Part shown: positions 1 through 10,928 of the stretch, in pieces
Position numbering within the stretch: the first letter of the stretch is position 1
Layout: each line of letters starts with the position of its first letter
Source of the DNA: Triticum aestivum
Taxonomy: Eukaryota; Streptophyta; Magnoliopsida; Poales; Poaceae
NCBI RefSeq assembly: GCF_018294505.1
Contig: NC_057807.1
Coordinates: 171,779,498-171,843,497 of the forward strand
Length of the DNA: 64,000 nucleotides
Direction of reading: 5' to 3'
The notes under the pieces: generated by a model
The model's input: only the letters and a program-made list of their open reading frames with translations
Databases searched by the model: none
Told to the model about the DNA's origin: nothing
Program-made: the position numbers and the translations under genes

Positions 1-121
1 CCCATATTCGGTTTGCTTTTGAGATCCGTCTAGTTTCAGATTTGTGCTTCCTTGCCTAAGTAGGTTTCTAAAAAAAGAGTCTAGAGACCCCTGGGAAATG
101 TTTATGGGGTATTGTTTCAAA

Positions 122-290
122 TCGTGAAACTAGACTTCTTAGCCACTTTCGGAGAAGTCTATGGGCTAAGTTGGTGACTAAACTGTCTTTTAGTACTGCT
201 TTGTCATCCCCAAACTGAAGTAGTCAATAGAACATTGTCTACTATGCTTAGGGTTGTTTTGAAGAATAACAAGAAAATGTGGGAAGAATA
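122..290 (+). pseudogene. Ty3/gypsy integrase fragment inside the G1 leader
   Basis: Conceptual translation gives stretches typical of the end of the gypsy integrase core, including TEVVNRTLSTMLRVVLKNNK and, upstream in another frame, LLSHFRRSLWAKLVTKL. Relative to the usual HPQTDGQTEVVNRT motif there is a short deletion removing about three codons, plus a one-base shift. It lies upstream of gag, where pol does not belong. It is either a fragment from another copy or a rearranged leader. The sequence after 290 returns to leader-like, non-coding DNA. Confidence 0.65.
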
Positions 291-948
291 TTCGGAGACC
301 CCCGGGCAGTTCTTGGGCCAAAAATTCAGCGACTGGAAATATTTTCCCTATCCTGTTTTTAGGTCCCAGGGAGTGTTTTCAGACACTCGTCGTCTAGTGA
401 TTTTTTGTCGCACTTTTTGGTTGTCTCTGCTATGGTTTCCAAAGAAATATCCAAAAAATCGTGTCTATCCTACTATTTTGATTTGGGAAGAGTTTGATAA
501 ATTGGCCATTGTAGTGATTTTCCGCAAAAAAAGAGCGCAAAATAAAAAAATCAAAGTGTGCTTTTCCCTTGTTTTTGTGCAGCGCCTTAATTTTTTGTGT
601 GTTCTAGGCTCGCATCTCTAGCATGGTCTAGCCTAGGACCAGCACAGTACCTTCGTTGAGCATTTATTCATCTTTGCATCTCTGAATTGATTATTGCTGT
701 CATTTTTGCTACCACATCATAAGCCTTCCCAACTCCACATTCATCTACATCATGTGTTTGACATTACCTCGAAATCACACTGTCCATGCTTTGTGAGTCT
801 TGACTACAATGGTTGCCGATCACCACCTGCTGTTGGGTAAGAACTGGTAAGAATTTGAGTTTGCTTGACAGATTTGTGACACCCCACCACCACCACTTTC
901 TGGTAGTCTGTAGGATCATATTCTTGTGTGTTTCGATTGCTGCTAACC

Positions 949-2264
949 ATGGCAGGACCACAAGCCGACTGGGAGAACATGATGAAGAAGGAGCTTCATG
1001 ATAAATTTTAAAAAATGTTGGGTCAATAGGTGGAAGACGTGATGGCTAGCTTTGGAAAGGCATAGGAGAGGATTGGTGACATTGACAAGACAATTGACTT
1101 GAAATTGGATGCCAAGTTTGATGAAGTACTCGCGCGTCTACCACGACCACCAGCCGCCTCTGCTGCACCGTTGCAGCAACATCAACAACCATCTCCACGT
1201 TGCGATCCAGCAGGAAAAGCATCGTAGTGTGTTTCGCTTGAGCCAGGACAAACTTCTGGTGCCGATGCTACTACTTTTGATGCTTCTGTAGCTCCTGCTG
1301 CTACTGCAGAGGAGGAGGACCATTATGAGGATGAGGTTGATCAAAATCAGAACGACGTGCAACCACCTACACCACTACCATCAGGTCGTCCTCATGCATA
1401 TAATTGCAATGGTAGGGCATCACCACCCCCTCAGGTACGAGATCCAGGCCACATTCCTAAACTAAAGTTGACTATCTCTCCATTCGAGGGTAGATACATT
1501 TCTAATATTTATCTTACTTGGGAGTTAGAAATTGAACAACTCTTTACATATTTACAATAACCCGAGGATAAACATGTTGTTGCTGCTCTTTGTGCTTTCA
1601 CTAGTCTTGCATGTGTTTGGTGGTCTGAACATTGTAGATTATATCCTATTCCAGCTACTTAGGCTTCTTTGAAAACTTCTATGCGTACTCGTTGGGTTCC
1701 ACCACCTAAATTACTTCAAAAATTGCAGCGCTTAAGACAAGGAAAAAACTATGTAGAAGAATATTATCAGTTATTACAAACTGGACTGATTAGATGTAGT
1801 ATTGTTGAGGATACTGAAGCTATTCTTGCATGTTTTATGGGTAGATTAAATAGAGAGATTCAGACCATTCTAGAGTATAAGCAGTATAATAATATCACTC
1901 ATTTACTCCATCTTGCTTACAAAGTTGAATGTGAAGTGCAGGATCGACAGGCATTGGCGCGAACTAATTTTTCTACAGGTCGATCTTCATCATGGACACC
2001 ACGTACATCTTCTACTTCCACACGTCCTATTGTAGCACCGGTGACTTCAGTCGCCAGTTCTAACCGAGATACAAGAAAACATGCACCACCACCACCACCA
2101 TCTTCCAGGAGCACACCTTCTGGTCCCACACAGAGCTCTTCTACATCCATGGCATCAACAGGGCAAACACATGAGGTTATGTGCCGTCGTTGCAAGGGTG
2201 GAGGTCATGATGCGAGAAAATGTCCATCTCCGCGTGTGATGGTTGTTACTAAGGATGGTGGGTA
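949..2264 (+). pseudogene. gag: G1 gag polyprotein, nonsense-riddled, N-terminal to zinc-knuckle part
   Basis: Gag packages retrotransposon RNA in cytoplasmic virus-like particles. One frame runs from ATG 949 (starting MAGPQADWENMMKKEL) to the CACTA insertion. Six in-frame stops lie at 1009, 1027, 1063, 1225, 1558 and 1660. Around 1450-1950 is the retrotransposon gag core (for example LTISPFEGRY, RQGKNYVEEYYQLLQTG). Near 2180-2225 is a CX2CX4HX4C knuckle (CRRCKGGGHDARKC). The proline/serine-rich linker between them is usual for this lineage. The frame continues into the protease segment at 38453 once the CACTA and one target-site copy are discounted. Confidence 0.85.
2262..2264. repeat. CACTA1 target-site duplication GTA, left copy
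   Basis: GTA sits directly before CACTAC. The identical triplet follows the right terminus at 38449-38451. CACTA elements make 3-bp target duplications. Confidence 0.92.
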
Positions 2265-2755
2265 CACTACAAAAAAAAGACACATCCGTGACATTTTGGG
2301 CCGAACGAATTTTTTTTTCTGTCATACATATGACACTTCTATGATGATAATTGTGACAAAACCCGGTATCATCATAGATGTGGTGGGCTCCAACTTCTAT
2401 GACAAAAAATCATGACAGAAAATGGGCTTTTCGTCCTAGGCGGGCCGGAGACGCAGCTGCATGACATTCTTTGGGCTGTCCATGACGGAAAAAACCGAGG
2501 TAGAAGCAAGGGGGAGGAAAATTTCGGGGAGTTGCCGGTTACGGTGGGAGGTCGGGGGCAGAGCGATGCACATTTCTCTCATACGTACGCACGTGTGTGC
2601 GAGGCGTTGGCTCTAACTGAAGCCACGCGAGGCGTTGGGCTCTAACTGAACCTGAGCGATTGCACTGCAGGCTACGCATTACTGAACCCGAGGGATCGAT
2701 TGATGGCTGTTAACTTAACCCGATGGAGCGATTCCTTCGGTACTGCTGCTAACTG

Positions 2756-3073
2756 NNNNNNNNNNNNNNNNNNNNNNNNNNNNNNNNNNNNNNNNNNNNN
2801 NNNNNNNNNNNNNNNNNNNNNNNNNNNNNNNNNNNNNNNNNNNNNNNNNNNNNNNNNNNNNNNNNNNNNNNNNNNNNNNNNNNNNNNNNNNNNNNNNNNN
2901 NNNNNNNNNNNNNNNNNNNNNNNNNNNNNNNNNNNNNNNNNNNNNNNNNNNNNNNNNNNNNNNNNNNNNNNNNNNNNNNNNNNNNNNNNNNNNNNNNNNN
3001 NNNNNNNNNNNNNNNNNNNNNNNNNNNNNNNNNNNNNNNNNNNNNNNNNNNNNNNNNNNNNNNNNNNNNNNNN
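2756..3073. other. Assembly gap, 318 N
   Basis: Run of N within the CACTA1 5' subterminal repeats. The flanking sequence is homologous to CACTA2 near 48710-48790, so the missing bases are probably more subterminal repeat. Confidence 0.99.
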
Positions 3074-5130
3074 CGGGACCCCGTGGTGTGGAGGGCTGGA
3101 TGAACAGTAGACGGTGGAGGGGTGCCCATGGAGCAGTGGTTGAACAGTAGCCGGTGGAGTAGTGCATGGTGGAGGCTGGATGAACAGGAGCCCGTGGAGG
3201 ATGGAGGAGGTCGACAGTAGCCCGTGGAGGCTGGAGGAGGTCGACGATGGAGATGAACAGTATCCTGTGGAGTCCCGTTTTGCGGTACGCCAGACCCCTC
3301 CCCCCCATTTCGACCGTAGCGCTCCAACACAAGTCTGTTTCGTCCGTTTTGTGGTATGCCACACCCCTCCCAATCAACATGACCCTCGTTTCGACCGTAG
3401 GAGGTCCGTTTCGTATGTTTTGCGGTACGCCACACCCCTCTCGATCAACAGGAACCCCGTTTCGACCATAGGAGGTCCGTTTCCTCCGTTTTCCGGTACG
3501 CCAGGCCCCTCCCAATCAAAAGGACCCCGTTTTGAATGTGGCCGTTCAAACACAAGGCCGTTTCCTCCATTGTGCGGTACGCCAGGCCTCGTTTCCATCG
3601 CCTGTTCTGTCCAAAGCCCTCCCGATGAACACGACCATGCATTCCGTTCTGACCCAGCCGGTTGGCTCCCCATGAACACGACGACGACCCTATTTCTCCG
3701 TTTCGACCCAGCCATGTACATATGCACGAGTAGGCGTTCGAGACCCTGCCCGTATGTACGTACGTGGCCCTATTTTCTTTCTTGCACCCTCGCCGTTGTA
3801 CGTACGTGTACATGCTATGTGCACGCCTCTACTACGACACGTGCGCGCCTCTACTACGACACGTGCGCGCTACATCGACCAGTATATATGTACGTACAAG
3901 TTTGCGACCAGAATGACAACGCTACGTACGCTTCGACCAGGTGGGTCCCGACTGTCAGGCAGTTCCTTGCCTGCGAAGATGTAGCTGGTGTTCCCTCAAA
4001 AAAAGAAGATGTAGTTGGTGGGTCCCAGTAGTCAGGGGGGCGAATCATTTTTCCTAGACGCACTTCCTTGCGTGCGAAGGTGTAGTTGGTGGGTCCCAGC
4101 AGTCAGGGGGAAACATTTTTTTGCAACATACGGTGGCCCGTCCGGTGGGTCCCCACTGTCAGGTGGAGGAATAATTATTTTGCGTGTAATAAGGAGGCAC
4201 TTCCTTGCTGCGGCCGTGGACCCAGCTGTCAGCCTCTCCACGTACAGTCCACGTCCGATGGAAGTTGTTCCTTGACAACGTTGACCACGCTGCGCCGAGA
4301 GCACGGCGATGGTGGACGAGGGCGAGGCCTAGGAAGGGGACGACTCGGAGCCGGGGAAGACGTAACAGTGGATGCCCACGCGAAGAGGAGTACGAGGGTT
4401 CACTGGTTCGGCTGCGGTGTGAGGCTGCTGTCGCCGTAGATTAAAAGGGGGTGTGGGTGATTAGAGGGATGGCCCTGCCAGCGGTAGGAGTAGTAGGGGG
4501 CGGTGAGGCCTCCGCGGCATCATAGCCGGCCACGGGAGGCAGGAGCACGCGGCACGACCGGCGCTGGTTTGGGCGGCTGGAGCAAGAAGACCAGAGGTTG
4601 AAGAAGCACTACAACCGTTGGATGAACATCGTACGGTAACAGGAGCTAGAATCGTTCATATTGACTAAGTCGACAAAGCCTTCCGTCCCCGTCAACTTGG
4701 TAGGCCCACAAGTCAGCCTCCCAGTATGCTGGGTTACAGCTGGCAGGGGGAGTATTCATTTTTTTTGTGCGTAATAAGGAGGCACTTCCTTGCATGCGAA
4801 CATAGCTGGTGGGTCCGACATGTCAGTGGGGGCACATTTTTTTCGCGAAATACAGAGGCCCTTCCGGTGGGTCCCAGATGTCAGGTGGAGGAATCATTAT
4901 TTTGTGCTTAATAAGGAGGCATTTCCTTGTGTGCGGCCGTGGACCCAACTGTCAGCCTCTCCACGCACAGCTACTTCCGATGGTCTCGTTTGTTGACCAC
5001 GTTGACCACGCCGCACCGAGCGCATCACGGCGGTGGACATTAACGAGCCGGAGATGGGAAGACGCGGGAGTAGAGTCGCAGACAGAGAGGTGTACGAGGG
5101 TTAACTGGTTTTAGTGCGGTGTGGTTCGGC
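3074..5130. repeat. CACTA1 5' subterminal repeat modules
   Basis: Three repeat types follow one another. At about 3090-3250 are units built on TGAACAGTAGCCCGTGGAGG. At 3270-3610 are units of roughly 70 bp containing CGTTTTGCGGTACGCCA and CCCCTCCC. At about 3950-4230 and 4730-4960 are units built on CACTTCCTTGCGTGCGAAG and GGTGGGTCCCAG. CACTA subterminal repeats are the known binding sites of TNPA-type proteins; that role here is inferred. Matching modules occur in CACTA2 at 48760-50130. Long frames across these repeats are compositional and not genes. Confidence 0.75.
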
Positions 5131-6678
5131 AGTCGGTGGAGAAGAACAGGAGGTTTGGAGGGTTGGAGGGATGGCCTGGCCAACAGTGGAGTAGCACTTC
5201 ATAGCGAAGCGTGCTAAGCAGAGCTGCGAGCAGCAGGAGGCGGGAGGTGGTCCCGGCGGCGCTGGAGGAAGAAGACGAGAGATTGAAGATGGATGCCGGC
5301 CATTGGATGTAAATCCAACGACTAACATGTCAGAATCATTTGTTGACTAAATTTACAACGACTTGCGTTGGCTTTGACCTATTGGCCCACATTTCAGCCT
5401 CAAAAAGTGTGGCACGTATTTAACCCATTTTTTTAGAATTTGCAGTGTTTTTTTGCGTGGTAGAATTTACAGTCAATTTGATCTTTTTTTTGAGTTACAA
5501 CCATTAGCTGGGTTGGGTGAACAATTAATGTAGCTTTCATGCGGCCCATTTATTTTATTTCCTAAAAAACTACAGGCCATTTGCACTTTATCTAGATACA
5601 CGATTTTGCTGGCCTGATTCTAATTATAATTTTGGGTTGGGCCAGCAAGTTATCAAAAAAATAAAAAAGGGCTGAGCATTTTGTTATAAATATATTTAAA
5701 TAATAAGTGATATTATTACATTCGTCCTTAAATCTTACCAAGCTTTTGTACACAATCACTAGGATTTTCGTGCCAAAACAATCCAGGATTTTATTTGTTA
5801 AGAAATTATTTTTATAAGTTAATAAGATGTGGGATATTGTTTTCTTACATATGTAAGTATCTGTTAAATATATGATGACAATAGAAATAATATATAATAA
5901 CATATAAAATAATTTAAATATATATAATATAGTTAAAAGGGAAACATAAGTTGTACCTGGCGTTCCTATTCTTATATAGAAAAATAGAACAGACCCCTGC
6001 GTTTTCTTTAAAAAAATACATAAGTTGGGTGCCAATAATCAAACCTCAGATGGGAGGTCCATAGGCCGGTCGATACATGACGGCCCTAAGAAAATACAAA
6101 CAGTCCCTCCCATCCGAGGTCGTGGGTTGCACATGTTAAAAATGAAAGCCTAGACGGGGCAGCCCAAAACCACGTCCAACACTTGCCAAAACTCTGTCCC
6201 TCGTTTTCTCTGTGTTTCGCACACTCAACATTGTGTGGGCATTTTGATTGTGCATAATATGAAGATGTGCTATGCATGAATGTTGATCAACATGATGTTA
6301 ACTGGCTGGTAGTTCCATTTTCGACCACGAATAAAAGTTCCAACATGATGTTAACCCTGTTTGAAAAGGCCGTGTTAATATAAATGCTTTGTCTCTGAAA
6401 GTTGCAGTTTCTTATCTGAAACTGAACTTGCAGTTTCTTATCTGAAACTGAAACTTGCAGTTTCTTCTCGTCTGCACTTTTATACTCCTATGAAACTACA
6501 TTTTTTTAAGTGCTAAAAATAAATCTCTAGAATTCATAAAATTTTCATATGCTCAATACTGCAAATCTGAAATTCAAACTACATTCATATCTGAAAGTAC
6601 TCTCAAAATACACAATTCACAACCTGCAAATACTAACAACCCTAAGCTCCTCCTGACAATTCACAACCTGCCCGACTA
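5131..6678. other. CACTA1 non-coding 5' interior
   Basis: This AT-rich DNA has no convincing gene. About 5330-6130 is homologous to CACTA2 at about 50500-51260; both hold a TATTATTACATT..GTCCTTAAA stretch. A short tandem array of about 26 bp based on CTTGCAGTTTCTTATCTGAA lies at about 6399-6470. Confidence 0.6.
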
Positions 6679-6701
6679 TTGGGCTGGGGGGCAGTCCCCT
6701 C

Positions 6702-7205
6702 CTATTCCTCGGCGGCAGACAGCCACCCCGTGAGACGATGTGAATGGCGAGGGAGACGATGGCGGGGAAGCGTCGTCGGGTCAACTGCTTTTCTCCTCTT
6801 GCAGTTGGGCTCGGTCGACGAAGACTCCACCGGCTCGCTCTGGCAGGACACCCTCACAAACGGCACCCTATAGATGCTCGATCCTTCAATCTCTGGTGGA
6901 TGCTCCATCTGGGATCGATACTCCCACCACCGCTCCCTCACGATCGGATTCGGCGAATCTGTTTGCTCCATGGCCTAGAGGAGCAGCTCTATGTACTCCG
7001 ACGCGACTCCCTCCGGGAGTATCGCCGCCTTTTCGCTCTGTTGCAGATATTTGGCCATGGATGTTGCCGTCGCCGCTAGTTGGTCCTTGTTGTCAAACCA
7101 AGACTGTATCTCCAACATCCTAGCTAGCTTCACAGGGTCGCCGTCTGCGATCCTCACGTATCGATTGTACTCCTCCATCGATCTACTTCTCCACAGCACC
7201 TTCAC
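6702..7205 (-). pseudogene. Small-protein gene, minus-strand copy with TGG-to-TAG nonsense
   Basis: One minus-strand frame from ATG at 7205 (MEEYNRYVRIADGD) runs to about 6702 and is interrupted once by TAG at 6975-6977. The protein resembles the plus-strand gene at 8289-8657 through its length: shared stretches are SWFDN, AMEQTDSP, RWW.YRS..EH and YAVPFVRV/YRVPFVRV. The plus copy has Trp where this copy has the stop, so the lesion is a TGG-to-TAG change. This copy also has a longer, basic tail of about 40 residues. No known domain was recognised. Confidence 0.6.
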
Positions 7206-7430
7206 TCACCGGCGGTGGTTTTTGAATGGAAGAGGAGAGGAGCGGCGCTAGTTTTGGATTAGAACGGGAGAGGAGCGACGCTGGTTTTGGACTGGAACAG
7301 GAGAGGAGGGGCGGTGGTTTTGAAATGAAGAGGAGAGGAGCGGCGCTGGATTTAGATTGGGACAAGAGAGGAGCGGCGGTGGATTTAGATTGGAACAGGA
7401 GAAGAGCTGAAGAGCGGCGCTGGTCTTGGA
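7206..7430. repeat. G/A-rich imperfect minisatellite, left arm
   Basis: Units of about 40-45 bp repeat the theme GGAGAGGAGCGGCG..GGTTTTGG..TGGAACAGGA, four to five times. It lies just upstream of the minus-strand small-protein gene. It is the inverted counterpart of the C/T-rich array at 8016-8260, upstream of the plus-strand gene. Frames across it are shadows. Confidence 0.75.
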
Positions 7431-7724
7431 AGTATTTTTCTGTTGTTTTGCGTATTTTGGGTCAAAGTTTGACCACATACTGTATGTGACAAGCAAAATG
7501 TGAATGCATGTCACCAAAAATTCTATCGTTTGGTTCGTATCTGAATGTACTTTCAAATTATATTATTTTTGCAACGTATAACATATATTTTATGTGCGAA
7601 AATCATGGTCAATTATGACCCAGAATAAAAGGGAGACTAGTTAATGTGGGGTCGCTTTCTTAATTGAAGGGTAAATTGATTTTGATTTTGATCCAGTCAC
7701 AGCGCGCCGGCCCTCTCGTCCAAT

Positions 7725-8015
7725 NNNNNNNNNNNNNNNNNNNNNNNNNNNNNNNNNNNNNNNNNNNNNNNNNNNNNNNNNNNNNNNNNNNNNNNNNNNN
7801 NNNNNNNNNNNNNNNNNNNNNNNNNNNNNNNNNNNNNNNNNNNNNNNNNNNNNNNNNNNNNNNNNNNNNNNNNNNNNNNNNNNNNNNNNNNNNNNNNNNN
7901 NNNNNNNNNNNNNNNNNNNNNNNNNNNNNNNNNNNNNNNNNNNNNNNNNNNNNNNNNNNNNNNNNNNNNNNNNNNNNNNNNNNNNNNNNNNNNNNNNNNN
8001 NNNNNNNNNNNNNNN
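7725..8015. other. Assembly gap, 291 N
   Basis: Run of N between the two inverted arms of the small-protein gene pair. Inverted minisatellites on both sides are a likely cause of the failed assembly. Confidence 0.99.
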
Positions 8016-8260
8016 CTCTTCTGATCTTCTCCATTGCAAAACCACCTCCTCTCCTCTCCATCATCTCCATTCCAAAACCACCTCCTCTCCTCTCCATCAT
8101 CTCCATTCCAAAACCACCGTCTCACCTCTCCCTCTTCTGATCTTCTCTCCATTGCAAAACCACCTCCTCTCCTCTCCATCATCTCCATTCCGAAACCATC
8201 TCCTCTCCTCTCCCTCTTCTCTATTGCAAGACCACCGTCTCTCCTCCAATCTTCCAAAGC
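8016..8260. repeat. C/T-rich imperfect minisatellite, right arm
   Basis: Repeated units of about 36 bp on the theme CCATTCCAAAACCACC and TCTCCTCTCCATCATCT, about six times. It abuts the assembly gap and forms the likely 5' leader of the gene at 8289. It is the inverted counterpart of the array at 7206-7430. Confidence 0.8.
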
Positions 8261-8288
8261 TAGCACCGGACCACTCAGAACGACATCT

Positions 8289-8657
8289 ATGGAGAGGATG
8301 CAGCAGCGAATCAGGCAGATCGCCGGCGGCGACCAGGCAAAGTTAGCCAGGTTGAAGGAGATCCTTAGTTGGTTTGACAATGAGTGGGAGATTTCGAGGA
8401 CGGTGCCGGCCATGTGGCAATGTATGCGAAAGAGCGAGACGACAGCAATGAGGGCGGCGATGTACATGTACTCCTCAGTGGCAGTCACGCCGCAGTCCTC
8501 CGAGTTCATCGAGTATCTCCTATGGGCGATGGAGCAGACAGATTCGCCCGAGGCGACAGTCATGCGGAGGTGGTGGGCGTACAGGTCGAAGGTCGAGCAC
8601 CTAGAGGATAACGAATCGATCGAGTATGCTGTGCCGTTCGTGAGGGTGCAGAGCTAG
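8289..8657 (+). CDS. Small uncharacterised protein, 122 aa, head-to-head with its relative at 6702-7205
   Basis: The frame starts at ATG 8289 (MERMQQRIRQIAGGDQAKLA) and stops at TAG 8655. An upstream in-frame reading through the minisatellite is rejected as repeat translation. The predicted protein is helical and Trp/Met-rich (for example ILSWFDNEWE, RRWWAYRSKVEH). No domain was recognised. The diverged minus-strand copy shows the same length and order of conserved blocks, which supports real coding history. GTAAGC near 8784 could be a splice donor in a transcript extending downstream, but no second exon was recognised. The location inside a CACTA element suggests captured or element-specific cargo. 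Confidence 0.5.
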   Translation: MERMQQRIRQIAGGDQAKLARLKEILSWFDNEWEISRTVPAMWQCMRKSETTAMRAAMYMYSSVAVTPQSSEFIEYLLWAMEQTDSPEATVMRRWWAYRSKVEHLEDNESIEYAVPFVRVQS

Positions 8658-9739
8658 CCGGAGCCACAGGAGTATACATTCTCCCACCGCAAGAGGAGGC
8701 CGGATGGCACGACGTCGCTTCCCCGACATTCTCCACGGTTCCCTCGACGCTCGCCTCGTTTCAATGGCGGCGGTAGGGTTTAAGGTAAGCTTCGCACTAA
8801 CCTAATCTTCCACCTGCTCATGCTTACAATCAGTGTGACAGCTAACGAAAAGCATGCTTACAATCAGTCTCCGAGTACTACGCCAATCACCCTAAAATAG
8901 CTCTGGACCTTTGGGTCAAAGTTGTGACACAGTGTACAAATAAAGAAAAATAGATTGGTGCTTCTTTTAGAAAAGAGTACTCCCTAGAAAACTGCCAATA
9001 TAAGCTACTAGTATTTGGTTAGAGGATTTGCTGCCGAGAAAGATCCGTCCACATAGAGCGTCACACATCCCACTGGTTGTGGTGGATGCCAATGCGTGCA
9101 TGCAACATGGTTGGTGTCGGTAATTTTTACTTGGCACACCTCGCACTCTGCATATATGCCGGTTCCATACGTACATTTGTGCAGTTCTACCCAAATGCAG
9201 CTGAATAACCCTATTTGCATAGATAATGAAAAAGCATGATTACATTATAGTGGCACTGGTTGATGAAACACACAAAATAAAAAGAAGAAAATATTGCGAT
9301 AGTATCATAGTATGCCATGCTGCGAGGGTGAGATGGGCCATGCGATGCCTCATACGGTACGCCTCATACTGGACATCATCCCAAATCTCCCAGATACACC
9401 TTCTGCCAGTGATGAACATCCGTGTACAACAGTAGTACAAGGAGGCGCCTTGAGACATTCAAATCTCTATTTTTGTACGTATCAACTAATATTAAGCACC
9501 CCAGTTTGCAGAAACGCTTAAACATTAACAATGGGACTAGTTGATGAAACATACTTTAACAAAGATAAGCACTTTCTTTATCTACATTGGAAATGAAATG
9601 ATAGAGATGACACTCGCTCTATTTTAACTGTATTATTACTTCATTTTATCAGTGACACTAGGGTCGAGCAGGTGGCAAACGAGGTGTACCATGCGTCGCA
9701 AGGATGGAGGCCGGGGGTGCTTAGACTGGGATGCTGAAG
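8658..9739. other. No recognisable gene
   Basis: Mixed-composition interior DNA of CACTA1. Only short frames without family resemblance are present. It ends at the LTR-A target site. Confidence 0.5.
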
Positions 9740-9744
9740 CTGGC
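9740..9744. repeat. LTR-A target-site duplication CTGGC, left copy
   Basis: CTGGC directly precedes the 5' LTR and recurs at 18803-18807 directly after the 3' LTR. Five base pairs is the usual size for gypsy integrase. Confidence 0.95.
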
Positions 9745-10224
9745 TGAGGGAGTCCTAGACTAGGGGGTGTCCGGACAGCCGGACTATCATCATCGGCCGG
9801 ACTCCAAGACTATGAAGATACAAGATTGAAGACTTCGTCCCGTGTCCGGATGGGACTTTCCTTGGCGTGGAAGGCAAGCTTGGCGATACGGATATGTAGA
9901 TCTCCTACCATTGTAACCGACTCTGTGTAACCCTAGCCCTCCCAGTGTCTATATAAACCGGAGGGTTTTAGTCCGTAGGACAACAACCATTACAACAATC
10001 ATACCATAGGCTAGCTTCTAGGGTTTAGCCTCCTTGATCTCGTGGTAGATCCACTCTTGTACTACCCATATCATCAATATCAATCAAGCAGGAGTAGGGT
10101 TTTACCTCAATCGAGACGGCCCAAACCTGGGTAAAAACATCGTGTCCCTTGTCTCCTGTTACCATCCGCCTAGACGCACAGTTCGGGACCCCCTACCCGA
10201 GATCCGCCGGTTTTGACACCGACA
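9745..10224 (+). repeat. LTR-A 5' LTR
   Basis: Begins TGAGGG and ends GACACCGACA. A TATA box (TATATAAA) lies at 9950-9957, followed by the likely transcription start region. The leader directly after reads TTGGTGTTTTCATTGAGAG, the usual position of the primer-binding site, though no tRNA match is claimed. Confidence 0.95.
9950..9957 (+). promoter_or_regulatory. TATA box of LTR-A 5' LTR
   Basis: TATATAAA in a GC-richer surround, conserved in the 3' LTR at 18528-18535. It is the likely core promoter for the gag transcript. Confidence 0.6.
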
Positions 10225-10928
10225 TTGGTGTTTTCATTGAGAGTTCCTCTGTGTCATCACCGATAGGCTTGATGGCTTCTTCAATCAACAACAACGCAGT
10301 CCTGGGTGAGACTTTTCTCTTCGGACAGATCTTCGTATTCGGCAGCTTCGCACTGCGGGCCAATTCACTTGGCCATCTGGAGCAGATCGAAAGCTACGCC
10401 CCTGGCCATTAGGTCAGATTTGGGAGCCTAAACTTCACGACGGATATCCGCGGAGACTTGATCTTCGATGGATCCGAGCCGCAGCCGAGCATGCCGCACT
10501 GTCACGATGGGCATGATCTAACTCTGCCGCCAGACAGTATCTTGGAGGCCGCACACGAATCCGCTCCGACCCATAGTCCGGAGCCGATTGCGCAGATCAC
10601 GGGAGCTGCAACTTCCACGGCGATGGAGCCGAACACTAACCTCGTCCCTTATAAAGCTCATGACTCCGAGGTGCCGGACTGCCTGCCGGACTCCGAACCT
10701 CCTGCGCCCCTGCCAATCGAATCTGATTGGGCGCCAATCATGGAGTTCACCGCTGCGGACATCTTTTAGCACTCACCCTTTGGCGACATCCTAAATTCGC
10801 TAAAGCATCTCTCGCTATCCGGAGAGCCCTGGCCGGACTACGGCCAGGATGGTTGGGATGCGGACGACGAAGAAAATCAAAGCCCACCCACCATCCATTT
10901 TGTAGCCACTGTCGATGATCTAACCGAC

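Larger units (their letters stand above)
1..2264 (+). mobile_element. Ty3/gypsy element G1, 5' portion (leader and gag), interrupted by CACTA1
   Basis: The stretch holds the leader and gag of a Ty3/gypsy retrotransposon. Gag starts at 949 and ends in a CCHC zinc knuckle just before the CACTA terminus at 2265. The element resumes at 38449. No clear 5' LTR boundary is visible; it may lie left of the window or within the leader. Bases 291-948 hold no gene apart from leader-like sequence. The element is inactive: gag has six in-frame stops and its pol is truncated. Confidence 0.85.

Noticed and set aside
235..621. A 128-residue open frame at the left edge
   Set aside because: Only its first 20 or so residues match gypsy integrase; the rest reads leader DNA and matches nothing.
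2672..3515. Frames of 228-289 residues across the first gap and subterminal repeats
   Set aside because: They run through N and tandem repeats on both strands; coding is implausible.
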